Below are positions 23,737-33,266 of a stretch of 53,484 nt of DNA, piece by piece. The notes below the pieces were generated by a model. The model did not search any database and was not told the DNA's origin. It saw only the letters and a list, made by a program, of their open reading frames with translations. Origin of the DNA: Acidobacteriota bacterium (GTDB lineage Bacteria; Pseudomonadota; Alphaproteobacteria; Acetobacterales; Acetobacteraceae); NCBI GenBank assembly GCA_903970435.1, contig CAJCIS010000180.1:1-53484 (forward strand). Direction: 5' to 3'. How positions within the stretch are numbered: position 1 is the first letter of the stretch; every line of letters begins with the position of its first letter. The position numbers were made by a program, and so were the translations under genes.

Positions 23737-26292
23737 TCACGCCGCCAAAAGATCCTGCCGCGCCGCCGCATCCGCCACCTGCTGTGTCCAGGCGCGACCG
23801 GCCGCGTGCAGCGCGTCCAGCCGCCAGGCCGGCAGGCCTGCGCGCAGAATCGCGTCCAGCCGCTCATAGCCCGCCTGCTCCAGCCGCTCGCGGGTTTGGC
23901 CGGACGCGGCGTAGTGCGCGTCGGTAAAGCCCAGCAGCCCCGCCGCCGTCTCCAGCGCGCCGCCCAATGCCAGGGCCAGGGCGAAATGCTCCAGGCACAT
24001 CACGGCCAGATAGTCCTGGCCGACGGCGCGGCTGAGCCGCAGCGCCTCCGTGGCCGCCCGCATGCCGCCGGCGCGATCGCCGTCGTGCAGCCGGTAGCCC
24101 GCCAGATTGCTCAGGATCAGCGCCAGCGTGGCGAGCGCATTGCGGTGCCGGGCCTCCGCCTCCGCTTCAGCGGCATGCCGCAGCGCCCCGGCCACATCTC
24201 CGTCGACGAACAATATTTCCGCCAGGTTCACGCTGCTGGCCAGCATGCCGGTGCTGTCACCCAGGCCACGCCGCATGGCCAGCGCCGATTCGTTCAGCCG
24301 GCGCGCAGCGTCATGGTCGCCGGCGAGGAAATGCACCGAGCCGAGATGCGCCATTGCCGTCGCCAGGTCCTTGTGCGGGGCCAAATGGCGCAGCAGGGCG
24401 ACCGCTTCCTCGGCCATGGCCAGCGCATCCGCGTCCGGCGCGCCGGGCATGGCGCGCGCCATGGCAGTTTGCCGCAACGCCCGGCTGAGGCCGACGGGGT
24501 CGCCGGCCTCGCGAAACAGCGCAATCGCGCGGGCACGTTCAGGCGGGGCCGCCTGCGCGCCCTGGCGCTTGGCCAACGCCGTGTGCAGATACAGGATGGA
24601 CGCGGCGGTTCGCAGATCCGTGGCCGGCGACAGATGCGGTATCGCGGCGTCGGTCCAGCGGCGCAGATCGACGTGCAGCGATTTTTCATCCGCCAGCGCG
24701 CCGGCGCGGGCGACCAGCTCGACGCCGAGCGCCGCATCCCCGGCAGTGAACGCCCAGTCCACCGCGGCGCGGAAATTCTCCGCCTCCACCGCGTAGGCGG
24801 TCACCCAGCGGTCGGTGCCGGTGGTGGGCCATTCCATTTCCGCCAGGCTGAACAGTTCCAGCAGATATTCCGCCATGCGCCGGCGGTGGCCCGTCTCCGC
24901 GGCGGCGGCCAGCTTCTCCGCGGCATATTGCCGCGTGGTTTCCAGCATGCGGTAGCGTGTGGCCGGCCCCGACGTCTCGGCAATCACCAGCGACTTGGCG
25001 ACCAGCCTTGCCAGCAGATCGAACACGCTCTCGGCTGCGATGATGCCGCAGGTACACACCGCCACCGCGCCATCGAGCGTGCAGCCATCGACGAACACCG
25101 ACAACCGCCGCAGCGTGATCTGTTCCGCGTCGGACAGAAGAGAAAAACTCCAGTCGATGGTGGCGAACAGGGTCTGGTGGCGGGGCATGACGGTGCGGCT
25201 GCCGACGTTGAGAAGGCGAAATACGTTCTCCAGCCGAGCGGCGATTTCCACCGGATTGAGCATGCGCAGGCGCGCGGCCACCAGTTCCATGGCGAGCGGC
25301 ATGCCTTCCAGGCGGCGGCAGATGGTGGACACCGCCGGTGCGTCCTGGTCGCTCAGCGTGTAGCTGCCCAGCGCGTCGGCCGCCCTGTCGGCGAACAGTT
25401 GCACTGCCTCGCTGCGCAGCGCGTCCGCGGCGGTCAACACCTGGCCCGCCGGCGGCACCGACAGCGATGGCAGCGGATAGGTGACCTCGCCGGCGACACC
25501 CAACGCCTCCCGGCTGGTGACGAGCATGCGCACGCCGGGGCAATGACGCAGGATGGGCGCGGCCAGCGCGGCGGTGGCAGCCAGCAGATGTTCGGCATTG
25601 TCCAGCAGCAGCAGCATTTTCCGCGCGCGCAGCACGGACACGGCGGCGTCGATTGCCGAACGGTCGGGCAGCATCGGCACGCCCAGCTTCCGGCATAGCG
25701 CCTCGGCGACCAGACCCGGCTCGGTGAGCGGCGCCAGTTCCAGCAGCACGATGCCGTCGGCGAAATTGTCCCATTGTCCCGCCGCGGCCCGCAGGGCCAG
25801 GCGCGTCTTGCCGACGCCCCCCGCGCCCAGGATCGTCACCAGGCCGCGCGACGCGATGCGGGCGGCAATGTCGGACAGTTCCTGCTCGCGGCCGATGAAG
25901 GATGAGGTGTCCGCCGGCATGCCAAGCCGCTCGTGCGGCGGCGGGTCGGGCGGTTCGACAGCGCCCGCAACCGCATGCGCCACCATGTCGGCCACGAAGC
26001 GATAGCCGCGCCCGGGCACCGTCTGGATGTAGCGGCGCCCGTCCGGATCGTTCAGGGCGCGGCGCAAATGGGCCATCTGGGTGGTGAGGTTGTTCTGCGC
26101 CACGATCATGCCCGACCACGCGTCGTTCATGATCTCTTCCTTGGTGGCGATCCGGCCAGCGCGGTTGAGCAAGGCCAGAAGAACATCCATGGCGCGGCTG
26201 CCGAGTTCGACCGGCACGCCGTCGCGGGTGAGTTCGCGCCTGGATTCGTTCAGCGCGTAGTCCCCAAAGCTGAATCGCCTGACGCAGTTCAT
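23737..26292 (-). CDS. Winged-helix / NB-ARC ATPase / TPR transcriptional regulator
   Basis: 851-residue regulator. Residues 5-100 are an OmpR-type winged helix (FSFGDYALNESRRELTRDG, then AHLRRALNDPDGRRYIQTVPGRGYRFV). Residues 130-480 form a STAND-type ATPase with Walker A GAGGVGKT at 156-163 and Walker B LLLLDNAEH, plus VTSREALG. The remaining 370 residues are Ala/Leu-rich helical repeats of TPR type. Proteins of this build switch transcription on binding a small ligand and ATP. No histidine kinase partner is adjacent and the target genes are unknown. ATG at 26292. Confidence 0.9.
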   Translation of the reverse strand: MNCVRRFSFGDYALNESRRELTRDGVPVELGSRAMDVLLALLNRAGRIATKEEIMNDAWSGMIVAQNNLTTQMAHLRRALNDPDGRRYIQTVPGRGYRFVADMVAHAVAGAVEPPDPPPHERLGMPADTSSFIGREQELSDIAARIASRGLVTILGAGGVGKTRLALRAAAGQWDNFADGIVLLELAPLTEPGLVAEALCRKLGVPMLPDRSAIDAAVSVLRARKMLLLLDNAEHLLAATAALAAPILRHCPGVRMLVTSREALGVAGEVTYPLPSLSVPPAGQVLTAADALRSEAVQLFADRAADALGSYTLSDQDAPAVSTICRRLEGMPLAMELVAARLRMLNPVEIAARLENVFRLLNVGSRTVMPRHQTLFATIDWSFSLLSDAEQITLRRLSVFVDGCTLDGAVAVCTCGIIAAESVFDLLARLVAKSLVIAETSGPATRYRMLETTRQYAAEKLAAAAETGHRRRMAEYLLELFSLAEMEWPTTGTDRWVTAYAVEAENFRAAVDWAFTAGDAALGVELVARAGALADEKSLHVDLRRWTDAAIPHLSPATDLRTAASILYLHTALAKRQGAQAAPPERARAIALFREAGDPVGLSRALRQTAMARAMPGAPDADALAMAEEAVALLRHLAPHKDLATAMAHLGSVHFLAGDHDAARRLNESALAMRRGLGDSTGMLASSVNLAEILFVDGDVAGALRHAAEAEAEARHRNALATLALILSNLAGYRLHDGDRAGGMRAATEALRLSRAVGQDYLAVMCLEHFALALALGGALETAAGLLGFTDAHYAASGQTRERLEQAGYERLDAILRAGLPAWRLDALHAAGRAWTQQVADAAARQDLLAA

Positions 26293-26424
26293 GCGCGGAC
26301 CGATATTCTACCTATGCTTGTATCATCGCCCCTTTTCTCGCGTCGACGCAACCGGTGAGTGCGACTTATTTTTGAGACAACGGGCCGAGAGCGCTTCCGC
26401 CGGACTGAATCACGCACCAAAAAG

Positions 26425-26466
26425 CAAAAGTCTTTTGGTTCTTTTCTTCAGAAAAGAAATGCTTCC
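26425..26466 (-). repeat. ATH half-unit, covarying variant
   Basis: Carries the paired-change stem (TTCTTTTCTTCAGAAAAGAA) and CAAAAGTCTTTTGG. It lies 41 bases beyond the GST stop codon, upstream of the large regulator. Confidence 0.9.
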
Positions 26467-26507
26467 TCCTAACCCTTTGCTTTTTTTGCCCATTTCTCGG
26501 AAGGCCG

Positions 26508-27158
26508 CTAAGCCGCGGCTTGGGCGGGCATCTCGGCCGCGGCCAAAGTCGCCTGCCATGACGGCATGCCGGCCAGGTCGGCATACCAGCGTCGTACATT
26601 CTCATAGGGTTCCAGCGGCAGGCGCGAGGCGGCCGCGTGGACAAACGCGGCGCCCAGGCTGAAATCGGCCAGGGTCAGGATGTTGCCGGTCACGTACCGA
26701 TTCTCCCCCAATTGAGCCTCCAGCACACGCAGCGTTCGTTGAAACGGTTCCTCGGCCCGGGCGAGCGCCGACGCATCGGGCTCGCCACCCCGAAAAGCCG
26801 GCTTGACGACGTTTTCGAAAATGAACGGTGTGTAGGCCGGCTCCAGATGCGCCAGGTCCCAGAATTGCCAGCGTATGACATCCAGCCGGGCGCGCTCGCC
26901 GGCCGGCAGCAGGCCGCTTTCCGGCCGCAGCAAGGCGAGATATTGCGCAATAGCATTGGCTTCCCACAGGACGTAATCATCGTGCCGCAAGGTGGGCATG
27001 CGCATGTTGGGATTGAGGCAGGCATAGTCCGGCTGGCGCTGGGCGCCGCCGGGCAGGTCCACCATCCGCAAGGTCCAGTCCAGGCCTAGATGATTGGCCA
27101 CCGCCATGACCTTGAAGGCGCGCGGGCTTGGTGGGAACACAAACAGTTCTACCGTCAT
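26508..27158 (-). CDS. Glutathione S-transferase family protein
   Basis: 216 residues. Thioredoxin-like N-domain (ELFVFPPSPRAFKVMAVANHLG, then NPNMRMPTLRHDDYVLWEANAI, with the cis-Pro before T and the glutathione gamma-Glu-binding E-A-N/S motif) and an all-helical C-domain with ILTLADFSLGAAF (N-capping box). Ser at position 11 is the likely catalytic residue. ATG at 27158; a longer frame back to 27224 comes from the adjacent ATH repeat. Downstream of the GT2-deacetylase gene on the same strand, but no functional link is evident. Confidence 0.92.
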   Translation of the reverse strand: MTVELFVFPPSPRAFKVMAVANHLGLDWTLRMVDLPGGAQRQPDYACLNPNMRMPTLRHDDYVLWEANAIAQYLALLRPESGLLPAGERARLDVIRWQFWDLAHLEPAYTPFIFENVVKPAFRGGEPDASALARAEEPFQRTLRVLEAQLGENRYVTGNILTLADFSLGAAFVHAAASRLPLEPYENVRRWYADLAGMPSWQATLAAAEMPAQAAA

Positions 27159-27192
27159 GGATTTCAACCTCTTCTCCGGGCCCGAGTCAGTA

Positions 27193-27233
27193 AGAAGTAG
27201 TTCTTTTTTGAAAAAAAGAACCAAAAAACTTTT
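27193..27233 (+). repeat. ATH half-unit
   Basis: Intact solo copy between the GT2-deacetylase stop (6 bases from the CTTTT end) and the GST start (34 bases from the GGAAG end). Confidence 0.92.
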
Positions 27234-27239
27234 GCTTTT

Positions 27240-28796
27240 TCAGGGTCTTTGCCGTTCCTCGATATCGAGCAGGTCCCATGGTCTTCCGGGCAGGCCGCCC
27301 AGGTCTTCGAAGAACCAGCGGCATACGGTTTCGATGCGAGACAGTAACGCGGCGCGGTCGGCCTCGGTGCGCACATAGGGCGTGTGCCCTGCGGCCAGCG
27401 ACGGGCTGTGAAAATGCAGCACGAACAGGCGGTGGCCGCGGCGCAGCAATGTTTGCAGCAGCACCACCTGCAAGCGCTCATCGACACCCTCGGGCGTGAG
27501 GGTGAGGCGCTCGAGCAAGGCCGCGCGCACCAGGAAAGCCCGCACATGCAGAAGTGCGGCGGTCTGCGTATCGAGCCAGCCGCGCAACTGCCACCAGCGC
27601 GACAGCGGACCGACGTCGGCGCGGGTCATCGGCACCGACATGAGGTTCAGGCCGGCCACCCGATAGGGAATCGCATTGACCATGCGGAAATCCGGCCCCT
27701 CCCGATCGCGCAGATCGGTCTCCGGCATGAGCGAGAAATCGATCCGCGCGCCGCGCGCCGCGATCAGGGCGGCGGTGTTCGGCCCCAGCCCGTAACGTCC
27801 CGCCTTGTAGAATAGCGGGCGGGCGCCGAAATTCTGCTCGATCGTGGCGAACAGAACGTCCAGCTTGGCGGCTTCGACGGCAGCCGGCAGATTGCCGGGG
27901 AAACTCATGCGCCGCCCGATCGGCGCATGCGCCGGCGCATCCAGCGGCGGATTGGTCCACGGGTGCAGGTGCGCGCCCACCGCGGCCGCGCCACGGTCCA
28001 TCATCGCCCGGATGGCAGCCACGCCCGCCGGCTGCGAGGCAACCGGGTAGTCGATCAGGTAAACCGGACGCAGGCCGTAACGGTCGAAGATCGCCTGCGC
28101 GCTTTCCACATGCCGCAGGGCGCTCACCGCGGTGAGGTCGGACGCGAACGGCTTTTGCCAGTCGAACTCCGCTTCCGTATCGATCACCACATGCAATGTG
28201 GGCGGACGGTCCGCCTCGATATCGGCGGGGATGTAGTCGCGCCCGAACAAAGTGGTGGCGAGCCGCCGCTGCGGCGGCGGCGGCGGGCCGGCGACGCGGG
28301 TGATTGCCAGCTTCGCGGGCAATACGGCAACGTGGCCACGCGGGGTACCCGAACCGTCTGGCAAGACAGCGCCGGCGCGCATGAGCGCCGCGTGCATCAG
28401 CGTCGGGTCTTCCGCCAGCAGGCGGGCGAGCGCTGCCGGATCGCCAGGCAATTCGGGGCCCGCGGTCAGCAACGTCCCATCGAACCGGCTGGTCCGGCAG
28501 ATCGCGAAATCGCTGCCTTGGTCCGCGTCCAGCGCCGCGCGCAGGCGGGCGAGCCAGGTGGGATGCAGCACCATGCCAGCCTGGATCGCCCCCACCACGG
28601 CACCAGCCGGCGCCGATCCGGTTTGCCGCAACACGAAGCGCGGCTCGCCGTACCGGGCGAGCAGGGCGGCCCCATCACCGCCTAACGCGCAAAGCAGTAC
28701 AAAATTCGGATCGGTCTGCCCGAGCAGGCTGTCGAGCGTCAGCTCCAGGTGACGCAGCGGACAGCGCCCGTGCAGCGTTAGCACTGCCGCCTGCAT
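27240..28796 (-). CDS. Fusion of GT2-like glycosyltransferase domain and polysaccharide deacetylase (WalW-like)
   Basis: 518 residues in two parts. Residues 1-180 resemble a GT-A/GT2 glycosyltransferase core: CPLRHLELTLDSLLGQTDPNF, APAGAVVGAIQAGMVLHPTWL. Residues 200-510 are a NodB/WalW-type polysaccharide deacetylase: TLHVVIDTEAEFDW (metal-binding Asp/Glu), GAAAVGAHLHPWTNPPL (His pair), LFYKAGRYGLG and VLHFHSPSL. Predicted cytoplasmic, with no signal peptide. Same strand as the GT4 and PrsT genes, so probably part of the exopolysaccharide locus. The N-terminal GT assignment is weaker than the C-terminal one. Confidence 0.8.
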   Translation of the reverse strand: MQAAVLTLHGRCPLRHLELTLDSLLGQTDPNFVLLCALGGDGAALLARYGEPRFVLRQTGSAPAGAVVGAIQAGMVLHPTWLARLRAALDADQGSDFAICRTSRFDGTLLTAGPELPGDPAALARLLAEDPTLMHAALMRAGAVLPDGSGTPRGHVAVLPAKLAITRVAGPPPPPQRRLATTLFGRDYIPADIEADRPPTLHVVIDTEAEFDWQKPFASDLTAVSALRHVESAQAIFDRYGLRPVYLIDYPVASQPAGVAAIRAMMDRGAAAVGAHLHPWTNPPLDAPAHAPIGRRMSFPGNLPAAVEAAKLDVLFATIEQNFGARPLFYKAGRYGLGPNTAALIAARGARIDFSLMPETDLRDREGPDFRMVNAIPYRVAGLNLMSVPMTRADVGPLSRWWQLRGWLDTQTAALLHVRAFLVRAALLERLTLTPEGVDERLQVVLLQTLLRRGHRLFVLHFHSPSLAAGHTPYVRTEADRAALLSRIETVCRWFFEDLGGLPGRPWDLLDIEERQRP

Positions 28797-28817
28797 TTCG
28801 CCCCCTTGGACGAGGAA

Positions 28818-28919
28818 GGAAGTATTTCTTTTTTGAAAAAAAGAACCAAAAAACTTTTATCTGTAGCGTGCAACAGGCAAAAGTTTTTTGGTTCTTTTTT
28901 TCAGAAAAGAACGGCTTCC
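28818..28919. repeat. ATH full element
   Basis: Half-units at 28818-28858 (+) and 28879-28919 (-) with TCTGTAGC...GCAACAGG spacer. The right unit has one stem A-to-G change (CAGAAAAGAAC), an intermediate that still pairs as G-U. Two bases from the GT4 stop codon. Confidence 0.92.
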
Positions 28920-28921
28920 TT

Positions 28922-30082
28922 TCACCTTGCCGCCAAAACGCGATTGAACAAATCCAGCTGCCCCCGGCTCACCGCATCCCAGCCAAAGCCAGCGGCGTAG
29001 GCGCGGGTGGCATCGCGATCCGGCGGATTGCGATGCAGCGCGCGCACCGCGTCCGCGATTGCCGAGGGCGTGCGGGCGGCCGCGATCAGGCCGGCGGCGC
29101 GGGTTTGCACCGCTTCGTCATTGCCCGGAATGGGGCTGGCGACCACCGGCGTGCCGCACGCCATCGACTCCAGCAGCACGTTGGCAAAGCCCTCCCGCGC
29201 GCTGGACAGCACGCTGATGTCTGCGGCGTTGTATAGCGTGGCCAATTCGGCGTGCGGCCAACTGCCGAGCAGGCGCACACGGTCGCCGACACCTAGCCTC
29301 GCGGCCTGCGCCAGCAACGACGCGCGGGCGGGTCCCTCGCCGGCGATCAGCAGGCGCCAGCCGGGCAATTCGGCGAGGGCCGCGATCGTCAGATCGTGGC
29401 CCTTGCGCGCAATCAGCCCGCCGACCGACAGCAGGGTCGGCCCCTCGAGCCCCAGCGCCTTCCGCGCGGCGGCCCGGTCAGCCGGCGCAAAGGCCGCCAG
29501 GTCCACGCCATTGCGCAGAACGGTGATCCGCGCGGGGGGCACGCCGAGCCGCGACAAGACGTCGCGCAGACCGGCGCTCACCGTAATGATGGCATCGGCC
29601 CGCGCACAGGCCCCGCGGATGAGACGCCGCGGAATGGCGTAATCGGGCCATAGCGTGACGTCCGATCCGCGCGCCGTGAGCACCACCGGCAATCCGAAGC
29701 GGCGGCCGAGCCAGGTGGCGGCCACGCCGTCCGGATACAGGTAGTGCGCATCGATGAGATCGAACCGGTGGCCAGCGCGCAACAATCCGCCCAGCGCCCG
29801 CGCGGCGGCAAGGTACAGCAGGTATGGAGACAGCGACATGCCCACGCGTGGGATGGACATATAGCGCGGGTGCAGGATGTCGACGCCAAACCGTTGCTCG
29901 GCGGCAGGCACCGCGGCGTGCCGCAACTTGGCGCCCAGGAGCGGATAATATGCCACCGGCGCCAGAACGCGCGAAGTCGCCGCGCCCGTGGCAAGCAGGT
30001 GGCGCAGCCGATTCTCGACGAAAATGCCAAGATTGGGCGCGCCCCCATTCGGATAAAGCGTGGTGAACGTCAGCAGCCGCAT
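28922..30082 (-). CDS. Family 4 glycosyltransferase
   Basis: 386-residue GT-B retaining glycosyltransferase. N-domain LTFTTLYPNGGAPNLGIFVENR, a loop with DLIDAHYLYPDGVAA and TARGSDV; C-domain with VLRNGVDLAAF, LLSVGGLIARKGHDL, LLIAGEGP and the EX7E nucleotide-sugar motif in SSAREGFANVLLESMACGTPVVAS. ATG at 30082. Cotranscribed with the PrsT-like gene upstream, so likely to build the exopolysaccharide of the XrtA locus. Confidence 0.93.
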   Translation of the reverse strand: MRLLTFTTLYPNGGAPNLGIFVENRLRHLLATGAATSRVLAPVAYYPLLGAKLRHAAVPAAEQRFGVDILHPRYMSIPRVGMSLSPYLLYLAAARALGGLLRAGHRFDLIDAHYLYPDGVAATWLGRRFGLPVVLTARGSDVTLWPDYAIPRRLIRGACARADAIITVSAGLRDVLSRLGVPPARITVLRNGVDLAAFAPADRAAARKALGLEGPTLLSVGGLIARKGHDLTIAALAELPGWRLLIAGEGPARASLLAQAARLGVGDRVRLLGSWPHAELATLYNAADISVLSSAREGFANVLLESMACGTPVVASPIPGNDEAVQTRAAGLIAAARTPSAIADAVRALHRNPPDRDATRAYAAGFGWDAVSRGQLDLFNRVLAAR

Positions 30083-30085
30083 GAC

Positions 30086-30125
30086 AAAAGTTTTTTGGTT
30101 CTTTTTTTCAAAAAAGAACTGCTTC
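30086..30125 (-). repeat. ATH half-unit between prsT-like and GT4 genes
   Basis: Intact solo copy filling the 44-base gap: one base from the PrsT-like stop and three bases before the GT4 ATG, so it leaves no room for a separate promoter or a canonical RBS. Confidence 0.92.
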
Positions 30126-30126
30126 C

Positions 30127-32904
30127 TTACCTTAACTGAGTCCGAAGCGCCTCAGCCGCCCCCCGCTCATCAAACGCCGCCGGATCGCTCAACGCCCGAT
30201 CCACCGCCGCCCGCGCCTCATCCCGGTGCCCCATCGCCTTCAGCAGAAAGGCGGTGTGATAGAGGATCGCCGGGTCCGGCTGCACCGAAGCTGCCTGCTG
30301 CAACAGGGGCAAGGCCGCCGCGGTCTCGCCTTGCCGCGCCATGATCCACCCCAGCGTATCCTGAGTCGCCGGGCCGGGCGCGATGATGTAGGCGCGCTGC
30401 GCCAGCCGGCGCGCCGCCGCCACGTCGCCCTGTTCGAGCTTGACCCAGGCATCATTGTTCAGCGCCATGACGTTGTTCTGCCGCAGCGCCAGCAACTGGT
30501 CGAGCCAGCGGCCGGCGTCGCCGGTGCGATGCGCGGTCAGGCTCAGCGAGGCCAGCACTTGCAGCGCCGCCGCGTCGCCCGGATGCACGCCGACCCAGGC
30601 GGTCAGCAGCTCGATGGCGGACGCGGGATGGCCCGCGCGGGCCAGGGAAGCCGCCGTATCGATGGCCAGCGTGCCGGACGGCGCCGCGCGGTAGGCGGCC
30701 GCGTACGCCGCCGCCGCGTCCGGCTGGTCGCCGGCGGCGGCGAGCACATCGCCCGCCAGCGGCCAGGCTGCCGGCAGATTGGCCGGGTCGGCGCGCAGGG
30801 AAGCGGCCTTCGCCAGCGCGGCGTCCAAGCCGGACGCGCGCTGCTCGACCGCAACCGAGGCCGCCAGCAGGCGAGGCTCGCCGGGATTGGCCGCCAATGC
30901 GTCCGCCATGACGGCGCGGGCGCTGCCATAGGCGCCTGCGCCCACATACAGCGCGGTCAGGCCGAGCCGCGGGCCGGGATTTCGCGGCTGCGCGTCCGCG
31001 GCCTGCAGAAACAGGCGTTTGGCCTCCTCCGCATCGCCGTTCTGTGCCTGCGCCTCGGCCTGCAGGTCCAGCAGGTTGCTGTCGCCCGCGTCCGTGGCGC
31101 GGTTCGGCGCCCGGTCGAGCAGCGCCACCGCGCGCTGCGGTGCCTTGATGCCCAGATAGAGGCGCGCCAGCGTTTCGGTGAACTGCCGGTCGCCCGGGTC
31201 GGCGGCGTGCGCCGCCTCGGCCAGCGCGAGCGCAAAACTGACGTCACGCGGACCGCGCCACGCGGCAATCGCCAGCGCCAGACCATCGCGGTCGGTGGGA
31301 TGGGCGTGCATCCAGGCGGCCAGACGCCCGCGCGCCGCCACGCTATCGCCGGTCACGCGATCCAGGTTGATCAGGCCGAAGGTGGCGGCGCGGCTTGCCG
31401 GAAACTGCCGCAGCACCGCCGCATAGGCCTGGCGCGCGCCGGCATCATCGAGCGAGGCGGCGGCGATTTGCCCGGTCAGCACGCCGGCCATTTCGGTCTC
31501 CCCGGCCCGGCGCAGACGGGCGGCCACGTCGCGTGCGCCGGCAAAGTCGCCGGCCGCGAGGCAGGACTGGACCAGCGCGCTGGCCGCGGCCGGCTGGTCC
31601 GGCGCCGCGGCGAGTGACAGGCGGAGCGCGTCGGCGCCGGCCACCGTGTCGCCCAGGCCGAGTCGTGCGGCGGCGAGGCGGTTGAGCACATCGATGTCCC
31701 GCGGCGCCAGCGCCGCCGCCAGGGTGAGGTTGCGGGCGGCCTCGGCCCCTGAACCTTGCATGGAAAGCGCCCGCGCCTGCAGGTCCAGCGTATCGGCGTC
31801 GGGCTTGCCGGATTCGATCAAATTGCGCAGCGCCGCCTCGGCGCGGCCGGGGCGGTTGTTCGCCAGTTCGGTCAGGGCCAACAGCTTGGCGGCTTGGGGA
31901 TCGGCCGGGTTGTGCAAGGCGTAAGCGGCTGCGGCTTCCTCCGCCTGCGCGGGCTGGCCGCGCGCCAGCTTGGTGACGGCGAGCAGGTAGGGGCCCAGCT
32001 TCAGGGCGTCGATGGAGGGGGAAATGGCTGCCAGCTGCGTATCGGCGGTGGCGAAATCCTGGTGGCGGACGGCCAGGATGGCGCGCAGGTAGGGCACATC
32101 GATACGGCGCGGCGCGGCGCGGCCCACCGCCTCCAGCAACGCGATGGCCTCCTCGTCGCGATGCAGGACGATCAGGGCGCGGGCCGCCGCCAGCGTGGCA
32201 TCGAGCCGCACCGGCATTTGCGCCATCGCGGCGTGGGCCTGGGTCAGCGCACCGGCGGCGTCGCCTTGCGCCAGTGTGATGTCGGCCCGCAGCAGCAGGG
32301 CCTCCGGCGTGCCGGGATGCCGGGCCAGAACATGCGCAATCGCATCCTGCGCCGCCTGCCACCGGCCGGCGGTGAAATCGACCTGGGCGCTGGCCAGCCC
32401 GGCGGCCGCGTCGTCCGGGTCGCGCCGGACCGCCTCGGCGGCGGCGTCCCGCGCGTTCTGCATCTGGCGCAGCCCGAGATACGCCAGGGCGCGCACCGCG
32501 AGCACCTGCGAGGCCGCGTCCGCGGGCGCGGCGTCGCGCGTGAAGTCGGTCAGCGCCGCATCGAAATGGCGTTGCAGCAGATAGGCGCGGCCGAGCGGCA
32601 CGATGATGGCGCGGGCGTCGTAGCCGCCGTCGCGCGCGACCTGCAGGTTGCGCGCGGCGGATGCCCCGTTGCCTTGCGCCAGATCGACCAGCCCGAGCTG
32701 AAAGCTGGCCTGCGGATTGTGCGGGTGACCCTTGAGGTAGCTGTCGAGATCGAGCTGCGCGGCGCGCAGGTCGCCGCGCGCCAGGCGCACCCGCGCGTCG
32801 CCCAGCAGGTCGGCCGGGTGCAAGGCGACATACACGGCACCGGCCAGGATGGCGGCCGCCACGACGAAGCTGATGGTGCTGGCCCGGCGCATGAAACGGC
32901 GCAT
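30127..32904 (-). CDS. TPR-repeat protein of the XrtA/PEP-CTERM system (PrsT-like)
   Basis: 925 residues with an N-terminal membrane anchor (ISFVVAAAILAGAVYVALHP) followed by about 20 tetratricopeptide repeats to the C-terminus (e.g. ARVRLARGDLRAAQLDLDSYL, NNRPGRAEAALRNLIESG, GETAAALPLLQQAASVQP). The length, the single anchor and the gene neighbourhood match the PrsT protein of exosortase-A loci, which is thought to scaffold polysaccharide export. In that family a lipobox Cys is common; here none is seen, and the anchor looks uncleaved. ATG at 32904, divergent from the tRNA and wza. Confidence 0.85.
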   Translation of the reverse strand: MRRFMRRASTISFVVAAAILAGAVYVALHPADLLGDARVRLARGDLRAAQLDLDSYLKGHPHNPQASFQLGLVDLAQGNGASAARNLQVARDGGYDARAIIVPLGRAYLLQRHFDAALTDFTRDAAPADAASQVLAVRALAYLGLRQMQNARDAAAEAVRRDPDDAAAGLASAQVDFTAGRWQAAQDAIAHVLARHPGTPEALLLRADITLAQGDAAGALTQAHAAMAQMPVRLDATLAAARALIVLHRDEEAIALLEAVGRAAPRRIDVPYLRAILAVRHQDFATADTQLAAISPSIDALKLGPYLLAVTKLARGQPAQAEEAAAAYALHNPADPQAAKLLALTELANNRPGRAEAALRNLIESGKPDADTLDLQARALSMQGSGAEAARNLTLAAALAPRDIDVLNRLAAARLGLGDTVAGADALRLSLAAAPDQPAAASALVQSCLAAGDFAGARDVAARLRRAGETEMAGVLTGQIAAASLDDAGARQAYAAVLRQFPASRAATFGLINLDRVTGDSVAARGRLAAWMHAHPTDRDGLALAIAAWRGPRDVSFALALAEAAHAADPGDRQFTETLARLYLGIKAPQRAVALLDRAPNRATDAGDSNLLDLQAEAQAQNGDAEEAKRLFLQAADAQPRNPGPRLGLTALYVGAGAYGSARAVMADALAANPGEPRLLAASVAVEQRASGLDAALAKAASLRADPANLPAAWPLAGDVLAAAGDQPDAAAAYAAAYRAAPSGTLAIDTAASLARAGHPASAIELLTAWVGVHPGDAAALQVLASLSLTAHRTGDAGRWLDQLLALRQNNVMALNNDAWVKLEQGDVAAARRLAQRAYIIAPGPATQDTLGWIMARQGETAAALPLLQQAASVQPDPAILYHTAFLLKAMGHRDEARAAVDRALSDPAAFDERGAAEALRTQLR

Positions 32905-33180
32905 GAAATCGAGTCCTTTTGGCCGGGATTGGTGTAGAAAGCCCGTGGTCGCGGTGCGTGCCCTTGGGTGAAATCATCCGGGCCCGCGAGAAGGCGGCAA
33001 CCCTACGATGCGGCCGGTTCGCTGGCTGCCCGTTTAGCGGGATTTAACGTGGCCAGTATACCATCCAAAGCGAAAATACGCTTAGAATAGCATGAATATC
33101 GCGAAAAACTTCCTTGCCTGTCAGCGGTCTAGTGTTTAGACGCGACGCTCCTGCATCCATGGCCTCAGGGCCGAAACAAA

Positions 33181-33252
33181 AGGCGTGTAGCTCAGTGGCA
33201 GAGCGCTGCTTTAACCCAGCAGATGCCGGGGGTTCGACTCCTTCCGCGCCTA
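33181..33252 (+). tRNA. tRNA gene with unusual anticodon loop (AAC by position)
   Basis: A complete cloverleaf: acceptor AGGCGTG/CGCGCCT (one G-U), D-arm GCTC/GAGC with AGTGGCA loop, anticodon stem CTGCT/AGCAG, five-base variable loop, T-arm GGGGG/CCTTC (two wobbles) with TTCGACT. The seven-base anticodon loop TTAACCC places AAC at 34-36 (Val, reading GUU), but A34 is rare in bacteria outside tRNA-Arg and C37 is abnormal. CCA is not encoded (ACCG). It may be an atypical or decaying tRNA. Confidence 0.65.
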
Positions 33253-33266
33253 CCGGCCCTGAACCC

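Noticed and set aside
27159-27224. N-terminal extension of the GST
   Set aside because: The extra residues are translated repeat; the ATG at 27158 begins the conserved beta strand.
33114-33266. Upstream extension of the export lipoprotein
   Set aside because: It would translate the tRNA gene and place the lipobox 70 residues into the protein.
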